Notes under the pieces: generated by a model
Told to the model about the DNA's origin: nothing
Databases searched by the model: none
The model's input: the letters and a program-made list of their open reading frames with translations, nothing else
Made by a program: the position numbers and the translations under genes
Assembly: GCA_011799875.1 (NCBI GenBank)
Contig: CM022301.1
Location: 218,556,296-218,620,295, forward strand
DNA: 64,000 nucleotides
Source: Thinopyrum elongatum
Taxonomy: Eukaryota; Streptophyta; Magnoliopsida; Poales; Poaceae
Direction: 5' to 3'
Shown: positions 1-10,386 of the stretch, piece by piece
Layout of the letters: each line of letters begins with the position of its first letter
Position numbering within the stretch: position 1 is the first letter of the stretch

Positions 1-129
1 TTTAATGGAACCCTTCTTGATTCGTTCTGCCCATCCAGAGGTTTGTTGTTGATGGCTTTTCTGCTCTGTTGCATCGTGAAGCATCCCAGGATTCTATCAT
101 GCCGATCAAGGTTTGCCGTCGTGCCCCGG
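1..129 (+). pseudogene. LINE reverse-transcriptase fragment, 5' piece
   Basis: The plus strand reads FNGTLLDSFCPSRGL and then, after an internal deletion and frame change near position 47, DGFSALLHREASQDS. Both are typical of the palm region of plant L1-type non-LTR retrotransposon reverse transcriptase, just upstream of the FADD catalytic motif. The segment normally between them (the RQGDPLSPYLF stretch in this family) is missing, so the enzyme was dead before the DNA element at 130 split it. The LINE resumes at 2764 in the matching protein position. The 5' end lies outside the window. The match is by remembered family motifs. Confidence 0.8.
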
Positions 130-556
130 TGAAAGGTCGTGGATGTCACCTAGAGGGGGGGGGGTGAATAGGCGCTTTAAAATAACTATGGTTTAGGCTT
201 GAACAAATGCGGAATAAAACTAGCGTTTAATTTGTCAAGCACAAAACCTAAAACAACTAGGCTCACCTATGTGCACCAACAACTTATGCTAAACAAGATA
301 AACAACTAAATGATAGCAAGATATATATTATGAAACACTATGGCTATCACAAAGTAAAGGGCATAAATAAAGGGCTCGGGTAAGAGATAACCGAGGCATG
401 CGGAGATGACGATGTATTCAGAAGTTCACACCCTTGCGGATGCTAATCTCCGTTTGGAGCGGTGTGAAGGCACAATGCTCCCCCAAGAAGCCACTAGGGC
501 CACCGTAATCTCCTCACGCCCTCGCACAATGAGAGATGCCGTGATTCCACTAAGGG

Positions 557-666
557 ACCCTTGAGGACGGTCACCAGACCCATACAATTGGAGACCCTTG
601 GAGGCGGTCACCGAACCCGTACACTTTGGCAACCCTTGGGGGCGGTCACCGGAACCCGTACAAATT
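557..666. repeat. Three 37-38 bp tandem repeats in copy 1
   Basis: Three units begin ACCCTTG at 557, 594 and 632, each followed by a GGCGGTCACC-type core and a CCCGTACA-type end. The same three-unit block sits at the equivalent place in copy 2 (21358-21466), so it is an inherited part of the element, not a local expansion. Confidence 0.85.
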
Positions 667-1204
667 GCTCGGGGCAACCTAATTGGAGACCCCGACGCAA
701 GCCCGGAGCTTTACACCACAATGATTGAGCTCCAAGACACCACCAACCGTCTAGGACGCCCAAGCACCCAAGAGTAATAAGCTTCTCAACTTTTCACTTC
801 CACGTATCACCGTGGAGAACTCAAACCAATGAAACTAATGCAATGGCAAGGGCACACGGAGTGCCCAAGTCTTTCTCTCCCAAATCCCACCACAACAACT
901 AATGCTATGGAGGAAAATGAGAGGAAGAACGAAGAAGAGAACACAAATAACTCCAAGATCTAGATCCAAGGGGTTCCCCTCACATAGAGGAGAAAGTGAC
1001 TGGTCGAAATGTGGATCTAGATCTCCTCTCTCTTTTCCCTCAAGAACTAGCAAGAATCATTGGAGGAATTGAGAGATAGCAAGCTCGAAAAACGTCAACA
1101 ATGGGGGAAGAACACGAGCTAGAAGAATCAAGTCCAATGGGGAAGAAAACCCCCTTAAATAGGCACCCACAAATCCAACTGTTATGCCCTCAGCACGCAC
1201 ACAC

Positions 1205-1594
1205 AAGCAGTAGTACTGCTCGGGTGAGCGGTACTTCTGCTGGCACGGTAGTTTCAGCCGTAACGTGCAACTGAGGAACTCAAGAGGGCGGTAGTGCTGC
1301 CGGAGCGGTACTACCGCTCCCACCAGTGGTACTACCGCTCCCACCAGCGGTACTACCGCTAGGTGTTGCGAGTACAGGTGAAACTGCGGTAGTAGAGTAG
1401 AGCAGCGCGGTACTACCACACAGAGCGGTACTACCGCACAGAGCGGTACTACCGCCCACTACTGTCGCTCTACTTCCGCGCAGAGGAAAACAAGTCCAGA
1501 ACCCCGAAAAGAAGCGGTAGTGCCCGTGGCACTGGAACCGCAAAAAAGTACCACGCAAACGGTACTACCGCTGCCCAGGGCGGTACTACCGCTA
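1205..1594. repeat. Palindromic AGCGGTACTACCGCT array, copy 1
   Basis: About a dozen full or partial copies of the near-palindrome AGCGGTACTACCGCT (7-nt arms around one central base) are scattered with irregular 5-60 bp spacing. Variants include AGCAGTAGTACTGCT and AGCGGTAGTGCCC. Spacers do not repeat, so this is neither a regular satellite nor a CRISPR array. The equivalent region of copy 2 (22040-22518) has its own different set of units. Confidence 0.85.
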
Positions 1595-2763
1595 GAGAGC
1601 AACAAAAAGGCCTAAGCAAAACAGATGGAAGCACGAAAGCCTGAACTGCCATAACTTCTACAAATGAGCTCCGAATTGAGCAAACTCAAGCTTGTTGGAT
1701 AGAAGACGACAAGTACTATCCAACATCGAAGAGGCAGGGGGAGTATGCCTAAGATATAGAGATGTGACACCTCTATGAGAGAAGAACCGACAAAAACTCC
1801 AACATCGAAAACATCATAGAAGATGCATAAATGAACTTCGTTTTTGATGAACTCGAGCTTGTCATGAAGATGACCATAAGCTCCAAATCTCACAAGGAGA
1901 AACACCAAACAAGAACCAAGAAAGATGATGCAAGGATGCAATGGTTTGAGCTCTCTACGAATGATACGATCAAGCTACCAACTGAGAGCCCCCCTTTATA
2001 GTACGACAATCGATCCTATAACCCGGTCTCCCAACTATCACCATGAGACTGGTAAAATAGAAAAACTATCAAGGGGAAACCTTTGCCTTGCACAAAGTCC
2101 ACTTGAGCTAGATGATGACAATCTTGACTTCCTTAAGATGGACCACCTTTCTTGATTGTGTCGTCTTGATGAAGACTAGTAGACTGCTACCCATACTCCA
2201 CTATGGGTGAGCCACTCTTCGGCACATCTTCACAAGTCCATTGCCACCACAATGGACGGCAAGCTTCAAGCACTTGATCTCTTCGTGATGCACCACTTGA
2301 ACTTGCACACCGCAATCTTGATGACGATCACCACTTGATGTCATCCTCCATGGGTTGTATGAGATCTTCCTCTTGACGCAAGCCCATGGAAACATACCTA
2401 ACCCCACAAACAACTCTCACATAGACCATGGGTTAGTACACAAAGCGTAATGGACAATACTTACCATACCATGGGATCACTTGATCCATCTCGGTACATC
2501 TTGTACCCTTTGTGTGTTGAGCAACTTGAATCACTCTTTGTTCTTAGTCTTGATCAACCTTGTATCATGTCTTCTACATGACCATCTTTGGATAATTCCT
2601 TGAATAGCACCTTGGTCATCTCATAAACTCCTTGAAACCAACAAATGGACTTCAAGAAAAGCCTATGGACAAATCCTTCAAATATAACTCAAGGCAACCA
2701 TTATTCCACAGAGATTGTCATCAATTACCAAAACCAAACATGAGGACACTGCATGTTATTTCA

Positions 2764-3246
2764 CCTAGGTATTTCCCATTTGCTCTTTGCAGATGATACC
2801 TTGTTGTTCTTCAAGGCAGACAACGAACAAGCAGAACGTGTTAAAAATGTGCTTGAGATATATGCTAAAGGAACAAGCCAGGTGATCAGCCCTAACAAGT
2901 GATCTATCTTGTTCTCTCCGATCTGCCCAACTAGTACCCAAGAGAGCATTAAGGGTACACTGCAAATTACACAAGAAACCTTTGAAGCTGAATACCTCGG
3001 CCTCCCGACACTAGATGGCAGAATGAGTAAGGGTAAATTAAAAATCCTACAAGAGAGGTTGGCAAAATGATTAATGGAATGGGAGGACAACTATCTCTCT
3101 ATGGGTGGAAAGGGAATAAAGATCAAGGCGATCGCTCGGGCCCTCCTTGTTTATATATTGTTAGCATCTTCGAGGTACCAACGGGGCTATGTGAGGAACT
3201 CATGCGAATGATTCGTCGCTTCTGGTGAGGAGCAGAAAAAGGTAAA
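2764..3246 (+). pseudogene. LINE reverse transcriptase, catalytic half
   Basis: The frame opens directly after the DNA-element insertion and reads ISHLLFADDTLLFFKAD. The FADD motif holds the two catalytic aspartates of non-LTR reverse transcriptase. The thumb region follows, with EYLGLPTLDGRM and MGGKGIKIKAIARA. In-frame stops occur after ISPNK (about 2900) and after QERLAK (about 3068), and the frame is lost near 3230. Together with 1-129 it represents one broken enzyme that would copy LINE RNA at a nicked chromosomal target. Confidence 0.82.
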
Positions 3247-3257
3247 CAAAAACACAT

Positions 3258-4209
3258 TTGGTCAGTTGGGACTTTATGGTGAGGCCTAAAGGAAAAGGTG
3301 GAATGGGGTTTAAAGACCTTCAGACGTTCAATCAAGCCCTCTTAGCACGGCAAGCCTGTGTCTTATTCAGTTTCCGGAAAGTCTCTGTGCACAGGTTCTG
3401 CGGGCCAAGTACTATCCGGATGGGTCCATTCTTGACACTATCTTTACCGGGAACGGATCATCAACATGGAATGCCATTGAGCATGGCCTGCAATTAGTGA
3501 AGTAGGGGTATGTTTGGTGTGTGGGGAATGGCACTGACATACGTATCTGGCGCGGCCCGTGGTTGCTGAGAGGGCCTCCCTTTAAGCCAATCATGCCGAA
3601 ACGACGGTGCCGACTGAAATGGGTGGCTGACCTTCTGAATTTTGATGGTTCTTGGAACATTTCACTCCTCAGACAACACTTCTATCCGGTTGATATTACA
3701 GAGATTCTGAAAATAAAAACCTCTCGCCGAGGAGAGGCTGATTCTATTGCTTGGCAACCAGACAAGCATGGTCAATTCTCTGTGAAGTCGGCGTACAATT
3801 TTGCAAGGGATGAGATCTTGGCTCGACAGGGGACTATTGCGTGTAGTACTCGGCCTGATGGCTCAAGGCTGGGTGGAAAATGCTATGGAGTTGTGGAGCT
3901 CCACCCAAAGTCTGTGTGTTTGCTTGGAAAGCTGCTAAGGAAGCTCTGGCTACTAGGCTCAACAAGATGAAATGCCATATGGAGGTTGATGGAGTGTGCA
4001 CCATCTGTGGGCGGGAAGATGAATCAGTTCATCATGCACTCGTACGCTGCCCCCACACTCAGAACTTGTGGAATGTTATGAGGCTAGTTTGGGACCTGCC
4101 ATCGAAGGAGGTTCTTAGTAGAAGGGAACCAGATTGGTTGTTGCTGCTCTTACACGAATTAACTGAGACCCAACGGATGCTTGTGCTCATGGTGCTATGG
4201 TGTGCTTAG
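3258..4209 (+). pseudogene. LINE zinc-binding RVT region
   Basis: Three overlapping frames carry the conserved stretch after LINE reverse transcriptase. They are [20 protein letters not shown], then GNGTDIRIWRGPWL, then a zinc-binding segment with CGAPPKVCVFAWKA, CTICGREDESVHH and RCPHTQNLW. The Cys/His pattern is that of the zf-RVT domain common in plant LINE ORF2 proteins. Frame changes near 3500 and 3870 and a stop at 4207-4209 break it. Confidence 0.82.
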
Positions 4210-4224
4210 CATATACACAATGAG

Positions 4225-4908
4225 TTGACTCATGGCAAGCCACTGATTCCAGTAGAGGTGTCCAAGAGGTTCCTTTGTGATTATGCACAATCCCTGTTGA
4301 CGATCAAGCACTACCCACATGCGGATACTATCAAAGGGAAACTGTCGGTCCTAACAGAGTTAAGCAATTTTGTTCTGGTCACTAGCAGTACAAAATGTTT
4401 GGCCAGTCCTGTTGCTTGGGAACCCCCACCGGAAGGACATGTCAAACTGAATTTCGACGACTCGTTCATTGTCGCTGACGGGTCTGCTGGAGCAGGCATG
4501 ATACTACGTGGTCACTTGGGCCAAGTAATTTTTGCGGCGTGTAGATGGTTGTACGATTGCCCTGGACCATTGGAGGCTAAGATTGATGCATGTGCTGAAG
4601 GGCTTAACTTAGCTCTGCATTGGTCCTAGAAACCCATCTTGGTGGAAATAGACTGTGCTAAACTTGTGTCCATGATCAAGGCTAGACCGGCGGATCGATC
4701 TAGTAGCATGTACCTTATTTCAGAAATCACAAAGATGCTAAAGGAGCGACACTCCCAAGTTCGGAAGATCACTTGTGTGCAGAACAAGGTTGGACACGCT
4801 ATGGCAGCTATAGGGCGTGGATAGCGAAGGACGGCTTGTTGGCTCGCAAATGTTCCTCAGGAGATTAGCATTATCGTTATGAACGATTGTAACACTATGA
4901 TCGATTAA
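4225..4908 (+). pseudogene. LINE RNase H-like domain
   Basis: An RVT_3-type RNase H fold is recognisable: WEPPPEGHVKLNFDDSF (the normal D-G of the first catalytic strand reads D-D here), GAGMILRGHLGQV, a PLEAKIDACAEGLNLAL helix and ILVEIDCAKLVSMI. It ends TACWLANVPQEIS. An in-frame TAG lies at 4627-4629 and a TAG again at 4822-4824. The domain would remove RNA from the cDNA hybrid. Confidence 0.8.
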
Positions 4909-4932
4909 GAAATTTTTGGGAAAAATTTGCTT

Positions 4933-4948
4933 CCCCCCCCCCCCCCCC
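4933..4948. repeat. C16 homopolymer after LINE end
   Basis: Sixteen consecutive C residues lie just after the A/T-rich 3' end of the LINE. No function is inferred. Runs like this are prone to length error. Confidence 0.9.
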
Positions 4949-6300
4949 GCAAAAAAGTGCGCAAATGCTACAGACTATCCCACACGCTGCAGCCCGGGCA
5001 AACTCAGTTTCCTCCTCACCCCGCCCTTGCCTCATTTTTCGTGGAAACAGGAAGCAACACCGCCGCCACGAAATGTTTCTGCCTTTTGTTAGGTAGTTTC
5101 TGTGTATCTTTACAAGCTTGTTAATTCAATTGTTCGTTACATGTCTTCATGTTCATCAGTCTATACACTGTTTGGGTAAACTACAATCAATTTGATCATG
5201 TAAGATAAAATACACATCCAAGTAACACCACAAGAAGATGTGTGGAAGCGAAACCTTCCCCGTGGAAAAAAAGAAAAAAAGAAAGTAAAACCTGATACTT
5301 CCTTTGCATGATCAGCCACAAAGAGGCCTCTACCATCATGGTAGTATGTGTCTCATTCATATCATAAACATTAAAGTACAAGTCACATACAGATCGACAT
5401 GACAAAACCATCAAAAATTGCTCCCTTTTTATCCACAATTATGTATCTTCTGTACAGACTACATATAGAGATATCCCATGCCTCTAGGTACTGCACAATT
5501 ATGGACATAGAGTTATTTTATTTTGGAAATTAATTTCAGTTACTGTTCTTGCATTTCCAGGGATCAGTGCATCTGTAGGTTATTTGGCATCACTTCTAGA
5601 AGCTTGATTTGACATAAGCGAGTCATAATTTATTACAGTACTTGTCGAAGATCAATTTCAATGGAAAATTTTCCATTTGCAGCTAAGCTAAGTTGATAAA
5701 TTTAGCATCTATTTGGGTCAATCTTTCAACTGCATGACCAATGGATACATCGGCTTGGCTCAACTACAGTGGACACATATTTTCCTTTCTTTTCCCAATG
5801 GTGGTTCATTTGCTTCTTCCATGGAGGCCTGCGTTTTGCTAATTTTGCCTATATTGACCACTTAGAGAAGTAGTGGCAATCACTGAATATTAGTTGGGCT
5901 TGGAATTATTATAGAAAAGTAGAACTAAGTTGGGGCATTTTCTTCAAAAAAAAAACTGGGTTGTGCATGTACTAAAGGAAAACAAAACCTCGGCTGGGCG
6001 GGCTACAGCCCAGTTTATGTCTGCTCGACCTAAAAAACGTTGATACGCCTACTAGATCCCCATCAGCATGTTGTTGCCAAAAACTAGGCTGGGCAGGCCA
6101 CTACCCAGTTGATACCTGCTCGACCTAAAAAAGTATGAAACATAGTATCCCAGTGAATTAGTACTCCTACTACATAGATAATAAAACAGGTTCATGGGTT
6201 CTTACACGAAATATTACGGATGAAGCAAATAATCACGACACATAGGCTAATGCATGAAAGAGTACGATGATGAAGTGCTTCAGCAAACAAACTACACCAT
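4949..6300. other. No gene recognised; AT-rich unclassified sequence
   Basis: No coding sequence or known element was recognised in this 1.35 kb. The only structure seen is an imperfect direct repeat of about 52 bp at 5987-6037 and 6079-6133. Each copy contains CTGGGC followed by GCCCAG or CCCAG (a small hairpin) and ends in CTCGACCTAAAAAA. Confidence 0.6.
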
Positions 6301-6998
6301 CTAGATCTTCCTGGTACGCTTTATCATGGTGGTGCGGTTGTCCATGTACTCCTCGGTTACAGGAAGCAGACACGCCCTCATGTCCAAGATCCGCCTGTAC
6401 ATGTCGTAGTGTGCATATGTGTCCTTGGTCGCGTAGGCGATGTAGGCTGGTACCTCCCACGTGTTCAGGTCCTTTGCATCGACATCTTCTTTTATGTTGG
6501 CGTAGCGGGGGTCGATGATGGTCGCGGTGAGGTCAACCACGGAGTCCTCCTGCCCATTGCCAATGATCTTGTACAACTTATGGATTTCGATGAGCTTATT
6601 GCACAAGATGGCCGAATTGTGAAGCATCATGGTATTCTTCCTGCTCTCCACCATAGCGAAGGCACAGTTAGCGGTGCGGATGAAAGTGTCAAACTCTCCA
6701 CAAGCCCTCATGGCCCTACAGTAGTGGTAGACAAGATCCTGGTGGCGCACGCATACCTGGGCCACGATGATGCTCTGGTCCCTGTCAGGAGATGGATGGA
6801 TGGGCACAAGGTCTAGTCCCGCGACCTTATGCTTCTCCTCCTGTAGGTACTGCTTGAACTTGCCGAGGCAGCGCTCACCAAGTTCGAACCATTGGTGTAC
6901 ATTGCATTCACCATGGTGCTTCCATGGGCCTGCACAGCGAACTCAAAGGTGAACTCCTTGCTGAAATCCAAATCCAGGCTCACCTCTCGATATGCCAT
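6301..6998 (-). pseudogene. 3'-5' exonuclease (DEDDy, WRN-exo-like) pseudogene
   Basis: Reading down from an ATG at 6996-6998, the product starts MAYREVSLDLDFSKEF and then loses frame near 6905. In the next frame it continues WFELGERCLGKFKQYL and VAGLDLVPIHPSPDRDQSI. This matches exonuclease motif I of RNase D/WRN-type DEDDy nucleases, with the first Asp kept and the usual Glu two residues on replaced by Val. Further on come HKLYKIIGNGQEDS and YATKDTYAHYDMYRRI, matching motif III (Y-x3-D). It ends at 6301. The frameshift plus the lost motif I Glu make an active enzyme unlikely. This divergent family is repetitive in Triticeae, and a second tail lies at 9178-9299. Confidence 0.72.
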
Positions 6999-7125
6999 TG
7001 GAGTCTATTCTCACACAGAGTTGGATGTGGCGGTTCTCAGTTTTTGGGGGTTGCGGCAGGGTGGAAGATGAAGACGATGGGGAGATATGGAGAGCAGAGG
7101 GCTCCTTAACTACAATGCAGATTGG

Positions 7126-7310
7126 TGTGTAGTGGGTGGCGGCGGTGGCAGTTATGTTTTTTCACTCTTGGGAATTGCAACCGCTAGTGAATGTATTGGA
7201 TAGGCGGCGATAACAGTTATGTTTTTCCACTCTTGGAAAACTGCAATTGTCAGTGTACGTAGTGGGTTGGCGGCAACAGTCAGGTTTTACCACTACTGTC
7301 CCTATTGTAT
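7126..7310. repeat. Three diverged ~65-bp tandem repeats
   Basis: Three imperfect units each contain a GGCGGC core, CAGTTATGTTTTT or CAGTCAGGTTTTA, a CACTCTTGG-type segment and GCAA. They lie just upstream (in the minus-strand sense) of the exonuclease pseudogene. No function is assigned. Confidence 0.6.
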
Positions 7311-7748
7311 TTTGGGCCAAAGTTTGACCACATACTTGACTAGCGATATGTTAATGCATGTCACCTATAATTATATTGTTGGATTCATATTTGAATGTAG
7401 TTTCCAACGATATTATTTTTGCTATGTATAACTTATACTTCCCTATCGTATTTTTGCTTGGGAACTGCAATTGCGAGTGTTAATGTTGTGTGGCCGCTTT
7501 ACTTAAATTTTATTCTTAAAAAATGCAAATCATTGGCTTGTTGTATCAGTGCCATAAGATCAACATGCAAAACAATTAGCATTATTCTCAGGACGCACGC
7601 GATCAACTCATTTGCCACAGTTTCACACAGACCATACCAAGTTTGAACAATTTTCTAGGGTTGTTGTCCTCTGCATCATCATGTCGTGTTTCACAGCTTC
7701 CAAGATTCATAACCAAATCATAACATTCCCATAATAAGTACAACAAAG
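7311..7748. other. No gene recognised
   Basis: This is AT-rich sequence between the exonuclease pseudogene and the coiled-coil ORF. Short open frames exist but none has a recognisable domain or plausible codon pattern. Confidence 0.5.
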
Positions 7749-8341
7749 ATGCCTATGCATCTCAATGATTCACAGATAAGAGCCAATATTTACTCTATAG
7801 TGACGACGCCGGATCAGGCACTCGGCTCTCTGTTGTGGAAGAGAAAGTCTATGGCCGAGGAGATGGAGGACGCTTGCCATGAACGTGTTGCACAACAGCG
7901 GTGCCTCATCGGAGAAACCGACGCGCCCGTCAAGGAGGTCCTCCATCAACTAGAGGAGGTAGGCCGTGACTACGACCACCTCTTGGCTCAATACGACGAG
8001 CTCTGAGAGAGAGCCCGCCACCAAGTGGACGACATGCAATGGGTTATCGACCGCGTTGGCTCGATATTATAAGAGCTTCTCCGCATCATGGCCGCAGCGG
8101 AGCTGGAGGCGGCGTACAATATCCCAACACGACAGCGCGCGCCAAGGAAATCATCCGCGAGGCCGAACACACCACCGACGAGGCTGCCATGGTGGCGGGC
8201 ATAAGGACGTCCGGGGCCATGTCGTATTCGGAAGACGTGTTCCGCCAGGCATTCGCCGAAGTAGACGCCGCGAATGAAGCGCGCTATGCCAGTGAGGACG
8301 ATGACAAAGGCGAGGAGGAGGACGGGGCGGCGATAGGATGA
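7749..8341 (+). pseudogene. Coiled-coil hypothetical protein, broken
   Basis: The frame starts MPMHLNDSQIRANIYSIV and is rich in charged heptad-like sequence (EEMEDACHERVAQQR, VLHQLEEVGRDYDHLLAQY). A TGA at about 8004 and a TAA near 8072 interrupt it. A frameshift near 8130 moves the reading to a frame with RAKEIIREAEHTTDEA and an acidic tail EDDDKGEEEDGA. I remember related hypothetical proteins repeated in Triticeae but no assigned function. It faces away from the exonuclease pseudogene and is followed by a subterminal-type repeat field, so it may be cargo of a decayed transposon. Confidence 0.55.
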
Positions 8342-8519
8342 GGACGGGGGGCGGCGACGATGATGGCATCGGTGATGAGGATGATGGCGACGATGATGAG
8401 GACTAATTTCAAGTCATTCAGTTAGGTTTCTAGTAATATGCCTGTTATTTATGCAAGTACTTTTGTTAATATTATAATGACATTAATTATTATCTAGTAT
8501 ATGTTTTATGTAGTTCTCC

Positions 8520-9000
8520 ATGCACTACTGCAGGAAGGTCCTAACATGACACATGTATAGGAGACCAGTCGACCAAACTGTGTGTGATGCATGGATCGCA
8601 AACGGTACGGTAATAAAACCGCCACTGATTAAATGAACTGTGTGCGATGGCTGATCCATCAAGCACGACTCAGATTAGAGTTGCGTGTGCGAATCATGGC
8701 ATACAGTTGAGCCATACGAATTATTTGAAATGAGCCAGAAGAACACAAACGATTACCTAGGACAAGATGTGTGCAATAGACGGCATACATGTCACTCGGA
8801 TGAACTGTTTGCGATGATCCAAAAGAACACAAACAATTCGGCTTATCAAGATGTGTGTGATACTCGGCAAACATGTTAGTCATTAGAATTGTGTGGGATG
8901 ACCGATAATAACACAGATGATTCCTGCTAATAAGATGTGTATGTTGTGGGCAAACGCTTGCTGGTAAAAAATTGTTAGTGATTGATGAAATCATCACGGG
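8520..9000. repeat. Subterminal-type repeats (TGTGYGATG field)
   Basis: At least seven diverged copies of an AACTGTGTGCGATG-like motif recur at roughly 40-60 bp intervals (for example near 8578, 8638, 8768, 8805 and 8848). They alternate with CATAC/CAAAC-type partners. Clusters of short diverged motifs near an element end are typical of CACTA transposons. CACTACTGC at 8523-8531 could be a decayed terminus. I could not find the partner end, so the assignment is inference. Confidence 0.4.
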
Positions 9001-9177
9001 TTCCGTAGTTTAATCCATATGCGATGTGATTTGCTCTCTCAGCACAACATCTATACTCTCTCTACAGAAAAACAACATGATTGCATAACCAAAATAAACA
9101 TCTAATTACATATTTGCACACACCTCAATAAAGAATTACATGCATAATAAACTAGGAGACAAGATCATCAAATCATC

Positions 9178-9299
9178 TACTTCTTGTGACGCTTGCCGCC
9201 ACTGCTTTGTTTGTGGCTCGATCCCTCGCTTGGGGCAGGACGAAGGCACTTCCTCATGTTAATGATCCACCTGTATATCTCGTAGCTTGTGTACGCATC
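9178..9299 (-). pseudogene. C-terminal fragment of a second exonuclease-like copy
   Basis: The minus strand reads DAYTSYEIYRWIINMRKCLR followed by a basic tail ending GGKRHKK and a stop at 9178-9180. DAYTSYEIYRWI aligns with motif III of the pseudogene at 6301-6998 (DTYAHYDMYRRI), but the tail differs. This is a separate family member cut off exactly where the repeat-like GGGGCGGAGCCAGG sequence begins at about 9301. Confidence 0.6.
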
Positions 9300-9300
9300 C

Positions 9301-9632
9301 AGGGGCGGAGCCAGGATTTAGGTATAGGGGGCCAAGCCAAGTTGATGAAAAAACGTGCAATGCAAAAAAAAAAATTGTTCCCCTGTATAGTAATGTTTTG
9401 TTTCAATACTATTAAAACATAGCTAAATTTATATTATTTTAAATTTGCCTCTACAATTGCCAATAAGATCAAAATATAAATAATTTCATCGAAAGATAAC
9501 CTAGTTGCTAGGTAATTCTCAACCTATGAATATTATCATGTAATTCTGAAACAAATCATCTCCTACTACACTTGGATTGGTAACTTCCACGTTAGCCTTA
9601 TTAACAATTTCAATAGGTCGAGATCTCGAAAT
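9301..9632. mobile_element. Possible hAT-like element fragment
   Basis: The segment opens CAGGGGCGGAGCCAGGATTT, a sequence common at termini of plant non-autonomous hAT-type elements. It continues AT-rich and ends where the chromovirus fragment starts. No opposite terminus or target duplication was found, so it is probably truncated. Confidence 0.4.
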
Positions 9633-10003
9633 AGCACAGCTCTCGGTCGAAGTCGTCCTCCATTCCAAGCCAAATTCAAATGAAGCTAGTCGTCATCTAT
9701 TTAACATACACTCAATCAACGGGCCCAGTTTGGGCTTGCAAGCCACTGGGGGAGTTTTGTGGGCCGCAAACTCTGGGCCGTGCCGCCGATACTGTACTAG
9801 TTCCTTTGTTATCGATAACACGCTCCTCCTCTGCTACCTCTTGGCGATCGCCTTCAGTATCTTCAGGGGCGCCGCTCGGTAGGCCGCTGACATCCCTCCT
9901 CCATTGAGGAACGACTTGTCCCCAAGCTATGGCACAAGGGATTTGTTGCTTGAGGGACTCCAGGTCCTCCCAGGTCACAGCTTCTTGAGAAGAATTTCTC
10001 CAG
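9633..10003 (-). mobile_element. Chromovirus fragment: partial LTR plus chromodomain end
   Basis: This is collinear with the 3' end of the complete chromovirus at 56387-61751. Positions 9633-9892 match most of its LTR, and 9893-10003 match the adjacent internal sequence. On the minus strand it still reads TWEDLESLKQQIPCAIAWGQ, the end of the chromodomain. The first ~100 bp of the LTR (plus-strand sense) is missing. The internal side stops abruptly after TTTCTCCA, where Athila LTR sequence begins. It is a double-ended fragment, not a solo LTR. Confidence 0.8.
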
Positions 10004-10371
10004 TAGCAGAAGATGGGCGCCAGAGGCCTGCCAGGGGGTCCACAAACTCACAGGGCGCGCCTAGGGGGGTAGGGCGCGCCCCTGAGCTTGTCGCTCCCTG
10101 GTGGCCCCCTCCTGGTATTTCTTCCGCCAATATTTTTTATATATTCCAAAATAATTCTCCGTAAATTTTTAGGTCACTTGGAGTTGTGCAGAATAGATAT
10201 CTCTGATGTAGCCCTTCTCGGTCCAGAATTCCAGCTACCGACAATCTCCCTCTTCATGTGAAACTTGCAAAATAAGAAAGAAAAGGCATATGAATTGCAT
10301 CTTAAAGTGAAATAACAATCCAAAACATAATAAATAACAATAGGAAAACATGATGCAAAATGGACGTATCA
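10004..10371 (-). repeat. Athila 3' LTR, truncated
   Basis: This matches the end of the other Athila LTR (about 55652-56014), including the terminal GGACGTATCA. Only about 368 of roughly 1370 bp remain. The distal part has been replaced by chromovirus sequence at 10003/10004. Confidence 0.85.
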
Positions 10372-10386
10372 ACTCCCCCAAGCTTA
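10372..10386 (-). other. Athila polypurine tract
   Basis: On the minus strand the sequence directly before the 3' LTR is AAGCTTGGGGGAGT, a purine-rich tract of the kind that primes plus-strand DNA synthesis. Its position fixes the inner LTR edge at 10371 and the element's orientation. Confidence 0.75.

Larger units (their letters stand above)
130..2763. mobile_element. Non-autonomous DNA element with palindromic array, copy 1
   Basis: A 2.63-kb insertion interrupts the LINE between its finger/palm segment and the FADD motif. The left end is TGAAAGGTCGTGGATGTC and the right end, reverse complemented, is TGAAATAACATGCAGTG, giving short imperfect terminal inverted repeats. It is collinear with a second element at 20934-23795, which defines both boundaries independently. 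The flanks CCCCGG (124-129) and CCTAGG (2764-2769) may be a decayed target duplication. The element contains 37-bp tandem repeats near the left, a palindromic array in the middle and no convincing ORF. Orientation is arbitrary. The superfamily is not assigned: a 7-bp duplication at copy 2 does not clearly fit CACTA (3 bp), hAT (8 bp) or Mutator (9 bp). Confidence 0.8.
2764..4932 (+). mobile_element. L1-type LINE remnant, 3' portion
   Basis: This is the continuation of the LINE that starts at the window edge. In order it holds the second half of reverse transcriptase, the zinc-binding RVT region and an RNase H domain, the order expected for the second ORF of plant L1 LINEs. The coding frame ends at a TAA at 4906-4908. 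A short A/T-rich tail follows and then a C16 run. Stops and frameshifts throughout make it inactive. Confidence 0.85.

Noticed and set aside
1205..1594. Palindromic repeats resembling a CRISPR array
   Set aside because: Spacing is irregular, repeat sequence is variable, no cas genes are present and the context is a eukaryotic transposon.
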